DNA from: Sympetrum striolatum
Taxonomy: Eukaryota > Arthropoda > Insecta > Odonata > Libellulidae
DNA: 64,000 nt
NCBI GenBank assembly: GCA_947579665.1
Contig: OX388352.1
Span: 34,528,216 to 34,592,215 of the forward strand
Reading direction: 5' to 3'
Of the stretch, positions 46,081 to 56,762 are shown piece after piece. The translations under genes and the position numbers were made by a program. The number at the start of each line of letters is the position of its first letter. Position 1 is the stretch's first letter. The notes under the pieces are model-generated. The model had not been told where the DNA came from. It was given only the letters and a program-made list of their open reading frames with translations, and made no database searches.

Positions 46081-48899
46081 AACTGGAGGTCCCCGATTAC
46101 CAACCCTCTATAGATCATCCAATATAGTTTATATTTCATAATATAATATATATTTCAATTCCCGCGCTCTCCGCTTCAGGAGTAGTAGAAAACAAAGGGA
46201 GGGCGATGGAGAATCCGGTATTTATGGTATGGTGTTGGGGAGGATGGTAAGGGGTGGGGATTTTTCAGTGTGACGTCCTGAAGTAGGGTGAGGAGAAGGA
46301 AGTCATTGTGTTTTTACCTGAATCTCGGAAATACTTCAATGGAGGAATGAAGGGAGGAATTTTTATCTGAACCGGTCGGCATTTGGAAAACATTTTTCTT
46401 CGTTCAATCCGATGATGATTGCACGAACACGTTGGAATAAAAATCGAGAAATGATGACCAGGAAACGGCGTCTCGTCATACTTTCGAGATTTTTCCAACT
46501 ATCATTTAGTGTTTTACATTGCAACGGAATTCTATACTAAAATAAACTTTGCATACAAGAAAAATAATGTTAAAATTTTAAAATCGCTCGATAGAGTCAA
46601 ATAATTTTAATTACTTTTATTGAAACTAATTTAATATATGTATGCATAGGACAAGTAATTTTTATCAATTACATTACAAACCACAAATCTACACATATTA
46701 AATTTTAATCACATTATTACTATAGTTAGACAGAGAGATAAATAGTTATATATTCCTTTTGCTTAAAAATTCTTCTTTACTATAAAATGACCTGCAAAGC
46801 GAGTATTTTATAGCCTTTAATGGAAAAGTTCCCTTAACATCCTTCAATTTACCGATTATAATATAATTTACCAATTATTACTTTATATAAGCAAGTTGAA
46901 CATTTTATTACTAGAAACTAAAAGTTCCTATCAGTAAATCCCAGCCTTTATAATGGAATCCACAAATTGAACCTTCTTCTTGTATAGTTTCCGTATATAT
47001 AATTTTGTTTTTCATATACTTATATATATATGTATAGCGTAGCGCATGCATAGATGGTATATTAAAAAGGCATTTTCAAGATATTGAGGGGTTTTAAATG
47101 AACCGACAGCAATAAAAGGTTTCAGCATTTTCATTTTCAGCATCTAGAATATTTTCCAACTTAAATGATGCTGAACAGTATTAGTTTGCTATAATATTAC
47201 TTACCTATTAGCAAATAATTTCAACGATATTTAGCGCTCTATGGTGAGATTTTAATATACCGATTTTGAATTATAATTAGAGTGTTTAAGGAAAATTTAG
47301 AGCACTTTAGATGCTCTACAATCTCAGATGAGTATAACGTGATTTATTCTGAGTATTTAGCCATTTATATACGAACGGGCCTGGCGTTCTTATGGAATCG
47401 TATTAAAGCCAGGCTCATTTATACGAACGAGAAAAATCGAATGCATTATGGAAGGGATAAACGTAAGATGGCGGTAACCTCTCAGTCGGTCGAGATCAAC
47501 CGATGTACTGCTAGTAGATCTATCCCAATTGTGTTCGTGGAATCGAAATATTTCACTTTGAAAAAGTGCAATATGTATCATCACTAGTGTGTGGTAGATT
47601 ATTCAACGGTGAAGTAAACTTGCAGTTTCCCGAGGACAATGTTAGCTCTCAAATTTTACTATGAGAGTGCAGTTTTGTAAAGTAATGTTGTATTTTAATG
47701 ATTTATGATTCATTGTGTTAAACAGTAAGCGGGATTTCATGTTACTAGACAACATAAATATTCATGGTAAACCTTTGAAAGCTTAAAATTTCATGAATTT
47801 TAATTGTTAATACTTTTATTAAATTTTTCCTTTTACAACTTTAATATGCATTTCTATATTGACTATTTCCTATTTTATATCATGATGTGTCATTGCCGCA
47901 ACCGTTGCCACCTGGTATTAATACCAACTTCTAGCGTTTAAATTAATAAATAAGGAATAATTCGCTTTTAAGTACAAGGTCAACCACTCACCGCCGATGC
48001 ATTATCGCATCATACTTATTTTATTATCATTAAAGGGAAGTCTATCCAAGAAAACTACACGAGAAGTTACTTAGGTCATAAATTCGATACGCAAAATGAT
48101 ATCATCCATTTCATAATTCGATTTCACTTGGCCATATCCACCATTCATTTCATCATCTGGACTACTTTTGATGGAACCCGAATGGACACTCCTTTAATGC
48201 ACGTCTTTCTAACTCTGCATAGAGCACGAGATAAATCCTAAACGCGCTGACATTACGGGTAATGCCCATGGGCGTCCATCTGAGTTATTTCAGTTGCCTT
48301 TTCGCTTGTCACCGCCATTCCGTGCCATCTTTCTTGTTTCACTTTGTGGAAGTAAATGTGCTCCGTTGCTCTCGAGAGTTATTCCTCGACTCATCTCTAT
48401 CCTCCCTCACGTATCAAAACGTCAGATTTTCGCGGAAATAATCTCCTTGGTCCGATTCCGCCACGATATCCCATCACCGGAGCATGGAATCCACTAACAT
48501 ATTCAATCGCCTCAAAAATAACGAACAGCCCTGATGTTTGCGGAGGGTGTCTCGTACGTAATTGAAGACTTATATGCTCGGATATCCGAGAATAAACACC
48601 GTGAGTCTGTATATCGCGGAATCACATCCATTTATTCATTTCCCATACCCCTCTGTCCTCTGCCTTTTTCCTCTCGGGCCTCCCTCTTACCCTCAAATCA
48701 CATCTGTCAAATGTTGGCTCACCCCATACTCCTCTCTATTCATGGAGGAGACCTTCGACCCCGTCTTTGTGAGAGACAAGATTAGGCTATCTCCTTTTTG
48801 GGATCAGTTTCAGATCCCTCGCTTTTTCCTCCTTTATTTTTATGCGTCGAGCGTCCACTAACGCACTATGGTTTCTCAAGGGTGAAAGGCCGGTGGTCT
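46081..48899. other. Stretch without identifiable gene
   Basis: Openings at 46265-46498 (-), 47282-47587 (+) and 48294-48861 (+, several overlapping frames) show no recognisable domain. Around 46990-47040 the sequence is TA-rich with a short tatatatatatg run. The 48.25-48.85 kb part is somewhat GC-richer, and its overlapping openings explain themselves by low stop frequency. Confidence 0.45.
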
Positions 48900-49240
48900 T
48901 GCTCCCTGAATGTTTGACGGCAGATGAGAGGTTCAGATGCGTCGAAATTGGTTCTAATGGTTTTTTCCTTTTCGGGGTTATTGTGTGAGATTCCGTCACA
49001 TTTATTTCTTATAATTTCAGTATTGATACTTACCTCCACACCAGTAAGGCGGGGAACAGTGAAGTGTTGCGAGTAAGCTCTTGAAGTACCAAATCGGTTC
49101 TAACGGCATTCCTCATTTCTGAGTTGTTGTCTGGAACTCGGACGAACTTCTTCTTTTTAATTACAGCTTTGATACAAAAGTCACCATACCAAAAAGATGA
49201 GGAACGTTGAACTGCTGTAACTCTTAGAGTACAAGTAATC
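48900..49240. repeat. Degenerate tandem repeat of about 146 bp
   Basis: GGTTCTAATGG (48950) and GGTTCTAACGG (49096) are 146 bp apart, and the sequences after each align (ttccttttc../ttcctcattt.., ataatttcagtattgatac/taattacagctttgatac, then aggcggggaacagtgaa/agatgaggaacgttgaa). A third partial unit starts near 49200 (gaactgctgtaactctta against gaagtgttgcgagtaagctctt). Similarity is low, so the array is old. Its right edge is the LINE L6 3' end. Confidence 0.6.
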
Positions 49241-49258
49241 TTACAAAAGTACAAAAAA

Positions 49259-50092
49259 TATACATCTACGTATGTACACTACCTTGCGGCGAGTGGAAGC
49301 CGGTGCTTGCACCTTGACTCTACTCTCCTAATCGATTACTTCCGGGGAATTCAAGAAATAAAGTAATTTTTGAAGCGTTATCTTCTAGCTTACATTTTTC
49401 TGATTTTCCTCCCGGTGTATAGACGGCCCATATAATATGGAGGACGCATGATATCGGCTATTTCCCCCGAGAACGTATATTCTGTAAATATATTTAGTAA
49501 ACTAAACCTATTTTAAATCTTCTATCTTATGAAATTCCTATTCGAAGAATCTGAGTAAAAATTACTGATTCATTTATTTATTACTGATAGAAGTACTTTA
49601 CAATACGTATTTTTTTCCCTTGTACTCTCTCTAATTTACGAATTCAATACCTTTCAGTAGGTCTCAGACGCTAAATATATACTCTAGGTGAAGCCTAATG
49701 TGGTAATTTGGCTTGGAGGGGGCAAACGCTTTCTAAGCACTTTCTAAGATTTTGAGATTTTGGGACCACCTATACAAAAATATAACATCCAAAATATCTG
49801 GTGTAGGGAAAGCGTCTGTCTCCGTCAAGTATAAAAGACCGATGTTACAAGGAGAGAGGAAGCAGTGTAGAAGTAAGACTGAAGACCTGTCAACCAGCAG
49901 CTTAGAGTGAGTATAATAAACCTTTGTAATAAGTGAAGCCTTTGTTATAATTTAAAATACGCTCCAGTCGTAGAAGCGCTACGACACTAACTATCACAAG
50001 TAACATCACACCCGTGGACATTTCTTCGCTCCTACCGACTATTTTGTTAAAAAAAGCCGAGTTTCTTAAATGCTCTTCCACAAATAATAAGG
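49259..50092 (-). mobile_element. LINE copy L6 (main family), interrupted by a solo LTR
   Basis: The 3' part (49259-49698) keeps landmarks of copy L2 on the minus strand: the tail and 3' hairpin region with ggtgcaagcaccggcttcca, and ATGATATCGGCTATTTCCC-like sequence matching the plus-strand tatatcggttacatcat, ending at aggcttcacct. The 5' part (49987-50092) reads LFVEEHLRNSAFFNKIVGRS, then EE, equivalent to GKALKKLGFVKRIVGRSEE. The two halves are contiguous in copy L2 but are separated here by 288 bp of unrelated sequence, the solo LTR at 49699-49986. The copy is more diverged than L1-L3, so the LTR entered an already inserted LINE. Confidence 0.8.
49699..49986 (+). mobile_element. Solo LTR (288 bp)
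   Basis: The element begins TGTGG and ends CGACA, so it has TG...CA ends with a short inverted repeat. It is flanked by CTAA on both sides (49695-49698 and 49987-49990). It contains a TATA box (TATAAAA at 49830-49836) and a polyadenylation signal AATAAA at 49915-49920, about 85 bp apart, as expected for U3-R-U5 organisation in plus orientation. It splits LINE copy L6 at a position where copy L2 is continuous. A 4-bp target duplication occurs in several Gypsy-group lineages; that assignment is inference, as no internal coding sequence is present. No second LTR was seen in the window. Confidence 0.78.
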
Positions 50093-53000
50093 ATATATAC
50101 CATATTACAAATGTAAGGGCAATGAACATTCATCTTCCCATGATAAGTTTTGTTACCATAGAATTGCCAACTCAACGCCCTTCCCTTTACATTTTTATAG
50201 TCAAACCTCCCTTTCAACAACTAATGTCTTCATCTTCCTTTCCCTTTCTCTTTCACCTCCCTCGGTAATATATCCCATCTTAAGACTTTGGACACCCAAT
50301 TCCTCAGCTCCCGTTCTATATATTTCACCCCATTCCTTGTCCCAAGAATTCCACTTTCTCGCCTTTCTTTTTCAAATCTAGTCTGTTTCTCATTTAACAT
50401 TAGAACACACAAAATTGTTGATAATAGTCTAAAGAGTCTTCAATCTTTGGAGTATCTTTTCCAGTCTTATTCTCCTCTTCATACCAATTTCAAATTTTTT
50501 ATTAGTTTTATTAAGTTTGTTTGAGCCAATAACGCCGTATAATTCTTCTTTTACGTAGTTAACCAATGAATTCCGAGATTTTTCATCTATCGATCTGAGT
50601 TGTTTGCGAACGCAGACACTTTCATTTCTGCGCTAACTGGAGCAAGTAAAGGAAGTTTAGCGGGTAATCGACTTTGAATTATCGAACATGTGCTCAGTGG
50701 AGAAAAATTATCACTGAGTGTAGAATTTGTTGAATCGATAATAAATTAATACCAAATTGTGCAAAATGTTATAGATGAATAAATCCCGAAATTGAGTTTT
50801 TTATTTTGGAAAGTAGTTTTCCTTAAAATCTATCGCAAACCGGCGCTCTAGAAACATAATTTTCTCTTCTTCATTTAAGACTGATTTTATCAGTATTTTG
50901 GAAGTATTTTAGGATATTTTGACGTTTGCAACGAAGAAGATGGCTCGCTCAACGAACAGTTTGCTTATATATTTTCACCCTGACATGTTACACCCAAGAC
51001 ATTTTATCCAAAAGTCGGATCGTACAACAGATATTTTATGCAAACCAGGAGTTGTTGTCCGTAAAAACTGAACTACCACTACCACTGTTTCCAGATCACA
51101 TCCGCAGAGGAAATAAAATCTACGGGCGACAAAAATAATCTCAAATGTCTCTTGTTGAAGGCCCTATAAATGAACTGCGATTAAGCCAAGCACGGTTCGC
51201 TGGAAGATATGAATTGTGTCATTAAGCGATGGGATTTCGTTGAATAATACATTACTATAATTTTAGGTAATTTCTAAATAGAAATAAAGGATTTTAGAAG
51301 CCCTTTATGAAATACTGATTCAAGTTAAATCCGTTACGAGATATGCCTTGGGTGAGAAATCCATGGCTGAAAATGTTTTAGTGTGATGTCTATGGATGAG
51401 CTGATTTTGGGAAAATCGATACCTAGAGGAAAGATCTTTTGGTACGTTTTTTGAGTGAAAGCTATGAGGTAAAGCGCCGTGAAACTTTTTTTAGCTCTTC
51501 ATTCGCTCGAGCTTTTAAATTGTTAGCTAAGAGACATCTACACCACATTTACATAGCAATAGATAATGATACTCGTTCGCCGTCTCGAAACTAAAAAAAA
51601 CGTGAAATGGACGGTAATGAGAGCGAAGGAGTTTGCCGCATTATAATTGAACTTTTCCTGTGCCCAATTAATTGTGTTAATATAATTGCCATTTCTTAAT
51701 ATATCTACCGACACAAAATTTGAGTACATTATCACAGACAAAGTGTTAGAGTTAAGAGAAGATTTTCAGTCCCAATCTCGTTGATATGCCCTCTTTCATA
51801 ATTTCTGTTGTTCGTTGTTCTACTGAATAAGCATATATTTGTTTTTAAAGAGTTTGATACATAAAAACTAGTTCTAAATTTTAATACAACTTACAAATTT
51901 ATTTATTTATAATTGCCCAATCGCAAGAAGTTTTACCCAAGCATGCTCATTAAAAATAGAGATATTTTATTTCCATATCGATCTTTATCTGACAATTGTG
52001 AGTTGGGAACATGTATCGATTTATAGCAGCGTATGTAATTTAATCGGAAAAATTACTTCGCATTATGTTTACTGCTTTGCAGAATTATTGTTTCTATATT
52101 TTTCTATTAAAATATTGAAAGTGAAAATATTACTTAAAATATTATTATTTATCAACAATAAGGTTATTTCATATTAAACTATGGATAAGAAGTAAAACAC
52201 GCTTGGTAAGTTCCACAGAATACCAAGTAGGTTTTCTTCTTTAGTTTTGCTCTCTTCTACAATTTGAATTAGGAGATATCAGATTTAACTTTAACCTTCA
52301 GTTAACCATTTTCCGTATAAGAGCAATATTTTGATCGGAGATCGGAAACAATAGCTGCGTACTACAGCAACTATTGTCCCGCAACTAAATTATTTTTTCG
52401 TCATTATCGAAAGCCATTCCCGTTAGCTCTCCTATCGCAGATTCTCAAGGCCTCGCGGATATGATAGAGCTCAGGGCTAGACTAAGTTTTTTGCAATCTG
52501 GGCAATGATCCTTGGGCAAGTGAGCTCTTTTCCTTTGAAAAGCTCCCCAAGCAACGATGCGGAGGCCTTCTCCAAAAATCCGGCAATTTTTTACTGTCTT
52601 TGTCCGCAAAAACCGACGTAGGTAGTCCTTCACTTGACGCAAAGAAAAACTCAAAATTTGTTGCTCAGTGCAAAATGTTTTATGGGGCCGACTCTGCCGA
52701 GGCCTTTAAAGCGGTAGTGTTCAGCCCATGCTCATACGCTTCTACGTGATTCAAGATTCTAAAGCTTCCAATTTACAAAACAAATGAATGCGGTGCTGAA
52801 ATGATTAAAAAATGAGGATAGTAAAAAATCATATTATTATGTAAATGGAACATGGAAATCATGTTCTCTAGCGTTTAAACTTGGCACTAGATATTTTTAG
52901 TCTTTCCTCCCATGAACTCTCAAAACGTAAACTACAGATAATTTACTTTAGAAAAAGATTGTCAAATTAACACGTTGAAAATTTAAATGCGAGACAACAC

Positions 53001-53704
53001 AGTCTGAAAAATCCTGAAAACATTATAACCCAATAGCTAAAATCTGAGTTATACTAAATATAGTGTCCAATTTCACCATAAATAGATTATATAACGGCAA
53101 TTTAAGTACTCGATGGCTCTATTTACTTGTTAAATACATGTCAAAGTAACAAATTTAGTATAAATGCACCACGTACTTATTTATAATTAATATAAAAATC
53201 TAAACTTGTCAAATATGATATGCGTGTAGTAAGATTAAATGTATTCAATATATATCCACAAGTTCTCAATATGCAAACAATCAATACACAAAAAATACAA
53301 TTTCTTCGCTATAGAATATACAAGATGTAAACTAAAATGGTATAAGATTAAACTGAATCTACAAGTTATAAATAATATTCTGAGTGAAATACAATGCATC
53401 TGTCTTTGAGAAGAAATCAGAAGTGGCTATCTTCCCTCGAAGCCAACGTGGACACGCACTTAATACTTTTGATTGCCTCATGGTTTGTACCTTTTTTCAA
53501 GTCTAGGGGTTGGAGATTTGGCTGTCTACTCCACCATTAAACTCACTTACTGCTACTATCTCTTCCTCTCATTCTCATGCAGTTAATTACAGCGACGAAC
53601 CGCTCGTGTTGCCTCTTTCTTGCAAATCTCAAGCTCCTTAATGCCTTGCTGATAGACAATCAAGGCACGTGCGATTCAGACCAAAAGGATTAATTCCCTG
53701 ACTT
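50093..53704. other. Stretch without identifiable gene
   Basis: A pyrimidine-rich tract at 50160-50520 gives overlapping openings on both strands, including a Lys/Arg/Glu-rich 60-codon minus frame at 50230-50412 that I cannot assign. The opening 52445-52654 (-) contains CPDC but no recognisable domain. The rest is AT-rich. Confidence 0.45.
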
Positions 53705-53820
53705 TTGGAAAGTCAAGGAGAGGTGCTCGCCCTTTTTTAAAACGGTCCCGGTTTCAAATTCAGGTTGTGCAAACTGACCTCACTTATCGAAACAATTCGA
53801 AAAATACTACCACTAATAAC
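53705..53820 (+). mobile_element. tRNA-derived SINE, copy S2
   Basis: The copy aligns with S1 at 43985: gaaagtcaaggagaggtgctcgccc corresponds to ggatagtcatgtggacagcgcgtttgcc. Further pairs are acggtcccgg/gcggtcccgg, tgtgcaaactgacct/tgtgcgaaatgacct and tatcgaaac/tgtcgaagc, and both end in AATACTACYACTR. The B box is eroded (gtttcaaattc) and about 11 bp of the T arm/acceptor are deleted, so it is older or more decayed than S1. Confidence 0.65.
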
Positions 53821-54168
53821 AATGAATAATGATCATTCAAGTCAATGATCGAAATTTATTTTTAATATTTACTTCGAAATTCAACATTTTAATTTTTGTT
53901 CAAATTCAAATACAACTTTCTTTATGAATGGTAATTTTAAACGAATAAATATACCACTTTTGCTGCTCTCCTGCATATGAATAGCTCTGCTGCGTACAGA
54001 ACGTCGTAGGATTTATTAATACGTAGAAAGTTAGCTATAGAAGTCTGCTATTGCTACATTTCTTCTAATGAACGAAATGGAATCAGGCGTAACTTTGTAG
54101 TAGTTATCAACAATATCAAAATCCATATTAAGAAAACTTTTACTAGACCACAGAGAAGGTACACAAGT

Positions 54169-54201
54169 GACCATGGTTTCGCAGCATGGCTGCATCATCA
54201 G
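54169..54201 (-). ncRNA. Hammerhead ribozyme-like core in the Penelope-like element
   Basis: The minus strand reads CTGATGA, then tGCAGC-CAT-GCTGC (a 5-bp stem II with one extra base), then GAAA, then the rest of ACCATGGTC. CUGAUGA and GAA(A) are the two conserved core boxes. ACC/GGU is a short stem III and GUC is a standard cleavage triplet. ACCATGGT is self-complementary, as in the minimal hammerheads reported from Penelope-like elements, which are thought to act as dimers. Stem I does not form clearly with the flanks, so activity is doubtful. The position, 3' of the GIY-YIG frame on the same strand, fits the family. Confidence 0.6.
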
Positions 54202-54392
54202 GCAAAAGGATAGGAAGCAACACAAAATATATACAAAAAGGGACAAACCAGTTGGCGAATCAGAAAACAGTAAAGGTGGGAAGGAAGGGGGAAGGAAGAA
54301 GGAGTAAGGTGAAGTGGGGGGGGGGAGACAAAATAAAGAATTCAAGTCCAAGTATACAAAAACAGGGGAACAGCAAGATACAAAGTAACGCA

Positions 54393-55052
54393 TTAAGTGA
54401 AAAGGGTAGGGGAGGAGGGGGTGAGGTGAGAAAGGATAGTTTTCAAAATGGGAGAGGGATTGGGAAAAAGGTATTTATTGACAATGTTCGAGGAAGAACC
54501 TCTCAGAATTTCAACTGTCTCTAAGGCGTCTATTTTAGCACTCCGGTCACACACATGCAAAACAGTCATGTCGAACTCACTAAAATTTATTTTTTCTAAT
54601 AAATGCTTGCTGAAATGGGAAGCGGATGGGTTTTGATGGACATAGGCACGTTTATGTTCTTGCAATCTAGTCTGAAAACATCTCGTGGTTTTTCCCACAT
54701 AAAAAGCGTCACAATCATCACAATTAAGACGATACACCCCACTCCTCTTGAGTATGTCGATAGAAACTTTACAATTCACTAATAAATCTTTAAGCTTTGG
54801 ACCTGTCTTGAATGCGCACTGGAATTTATCTTTGACACTGTTGGAAATAAAGTAAGAACTATCACCAAAGTAAATAAGGGAGCACCATTTCTTATCACTA
54901 CATTTAATCACACAAAATATTTCGTTGAGGGCCATTTTCTTATATTTCTTGCCTATTATATTGTCTGTGATGCTGGGGTTGAAGACATTCCTAAGCGCAA
55001 TATGTTTTGTTGCGAAATATATTTTTTTTCTTTTAATGCTTCGTTTTTTCAT
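54393..55052 (-). CDS. Penelope-like element GIY-YIG endonuclease (5'-truncated ORF)
   Basis: The frame has 219 codons. After a basic linker, residues 58-91 (SLIYFGDSSYFISNSVKDKF ... TGPKLKDLL) match the segment between RT and endonuclease in Penelope-like elements. The GIY-YIG domain follows: GVY (105-107), a Cys pair C111/C114 (LNCDDC), YVG (118-120), catalytic-type Arg129 in RLQEH with His133, and a Glu at 178 in DALETVEI. In this family the domain nicks target DNA for retrotransposition. The annotated Met is only the first internal ATG; the frame is open upstream to about 55108, so it is a fragment and not a complete gene. No frameshift or stop was seen. The plus-strand openings over the same bases are shadows. 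Confidence is high for the family and low for any present activity. Confidence 0.92.
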   Translation of the reverse strand: MKKRSIKRKKIYFATKHIALRNVFNPSITDNIIGKKYKKMALNEIFCVIKCSDKKWCSLIYFGDSSYFISNSVKDKFQCAFKTGPKLKDLLVNCKVSIDILKRSGVYRLNCDDCDAFYVGKTTRCFQTRLQEHKRAYVHQNPSASHFSKHLLEKINFSEFDMTVLHVCDRSAKIDALETVEILRGSSSNIVNKYLFPNPSPILKTILSHLTPSSPTLFT

Positions 55053-55108
55053 CCATGAAAAATATAATTCTCTTATACTACTAATTATAATTGGCAGACG
55101 TTTTTTCT

Positions 55109-56682
55109 AATGTCGTTTTTTCTTATATATTTCACTACTACCTAAAAAACATAATGGAATTATTTATGTATGTTTATCATGTAACTACATATGAATAATA
55201 TCATAGCTTGTAGAGGAAAACAGTTTTGTGTTGTTTACTTTCACAATATTGTTTATTTCGATCACGAACAATTAAAGGAAGTTGATATTTTTGGTGAGCT
55301 ATCACCAAGTTAAACTTTTATGATTGAGTTTTAATGAATTTCCCATTTCCTCTGCCACAGCTCCGAAATAATTTAAATTTTTGCCGTTATAACTCTCTCC
55401 TTAGTCGATTCAATGAAAACCGTACTCTTTGAAATTAATTCGACTAAAATGTATGGCTTTATGGTAGCATATACATGTAAAAATTTGTTGTCCTACTCCA
55501 CGATGTACGATTTTTACTACGAGCCTTTAAAATGGGCTAATCCTTCTCGATCTAAAAGCCCACGAAATTATTCAACATAAGAACTGCAAAGCCTATAGGG
55601 GTACGGGAGTATATGTATGAGTGCGTGAATGAATTACTCTAAACTACTTCTCGATGTATCTTTTTCCCTCTTCCCCGACCACCGCGATGGACGTACTTTT
55701 TGGTAGCCATCATCTGCTTGCATAGACAGCTTTTAACATTTGCCTCCTCAAATTTCATTCCCGGACTTCAATGTAAAGCCTCAGAATTTTCCATAGCAGC
55801 GCCATCACTCTTCCAATTACAAAATGACGTTTTGACATTAATTCAGTCTGCAGTTCCTCTCCCGAATCCTCTCCCATCGTCAAGCTCAAGCCAGCCACTC
55901 GTTTTCGGATTGAAGTACAAATGCTCACTAGAGACGATGAATTAAAGGCAAGGAAAAAATCGTCAAATGTGAAAGGCGTTCCTAGCGACGAAACACCAAA
56001 GTTAGCGCTCTAAATTTATCCATCGGATGTCTAAATATTTAAATCGAATGTACGCCGTTTTTCGCCGGAGTTTGAAAATGCACGTGAATTCGTGTTCATT
56101 CTATTTATTCCTGCAATCCTAAAGTTGCCTTATCTGTAATACGAATGAAAAACTCCGTTTTTAAGGAAAATAGACTGCTACAAATTAAAGGTCTGCTGCG
56201 TTGGCTTTCTATGGGCTCAATTATATTCAATTAGTCCAGTTTTATCGCATGAACCATATATCTGGCCGTAGTAAGTGGTCGGTCACAGTATTGCGTTCTT
56301 CTGTTGTCATATTTTGTCTCGAATACGTAGGCTAACTCAAGTTGAAGTAGGATCTAGATTTAATTTCTCACAAGGTTTTTCACCAATGTATTTTTTCAAC
56401 AGAACACGTGAACGTCATTCTTCTGTCTCTAAACTTTTTATTTAACATTTTTTAATAATAACTCAGAAAATTTCTGTGGTTACCAAAAATATCGTAAAAC
56501 CAGGACTTTGAATGACAGAAATTGTAGGCTTGGTTCTTATGGCTATAACAAATAAATATCTGTGACTCCGCCTTATTTAATAATAGTTATTTATACCAAA
56601 GAACAAAAGCGATAATCAATTATCTTCAAAACATTTCCTGTTGGACGATTTCGAGGATAAATACTGGAGATTATATATTAAC
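55109..56682. other. Stretch without identifiable gene
   Basis: The opening 55700-55945 (+) has no recognisable domain. The rest is AT-rich without structure. Confidence 0.5.
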
Positions 56683-56762
56683 TTAGTAATTCTGCTCAAA
56701 AATTAGTAATTCTACTCAAAAATTAGCAATTCTACTAAAAAATAAGTTATTCTATTCAAATT
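56683..56762. repeat. 20-bp tandem repeat (four units)
   Basis: Four consecutive 20-bp units, consensus ttagtaattctactcaaaaa, with increasing divergence toward the right end. Confidence 0.92.

Larger units (their letters stand above)
54010..55108 (-). mobile_element. Penelope-like element fragment (GIY-YIG part and 3' region)
   Basis: This is a 5'-truncated Penelope-like retroelement. The open frame begins after a stop near 55108, inside the linker that follows the reverse transcriptase; the RT itself is absent. The GIY-YIG endonuclease frame (54393-55052) is followed by non-coding sequence with a proline/serine-rich opening on the same strand (54031-54393) and a hammerhead-like core at 54169-54201. 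The open, undamaged frame makes it appear younger than the LINE relics in this window. Exact ends and a target duplication were not determined. Confidence 0.8.

Noticed and set aside
47282..47587. 101-codon plus-strand frame.
   Set aside because: No similarity to any family could be recognised; there are no splice or promoter signals and the minus strand is open over the same region.
54186..54524. 112-codon plus-strand frame, Gly/Lys-rich.
   Set aside because: It is antisense to the Penelope-like element and explained as its shadow.
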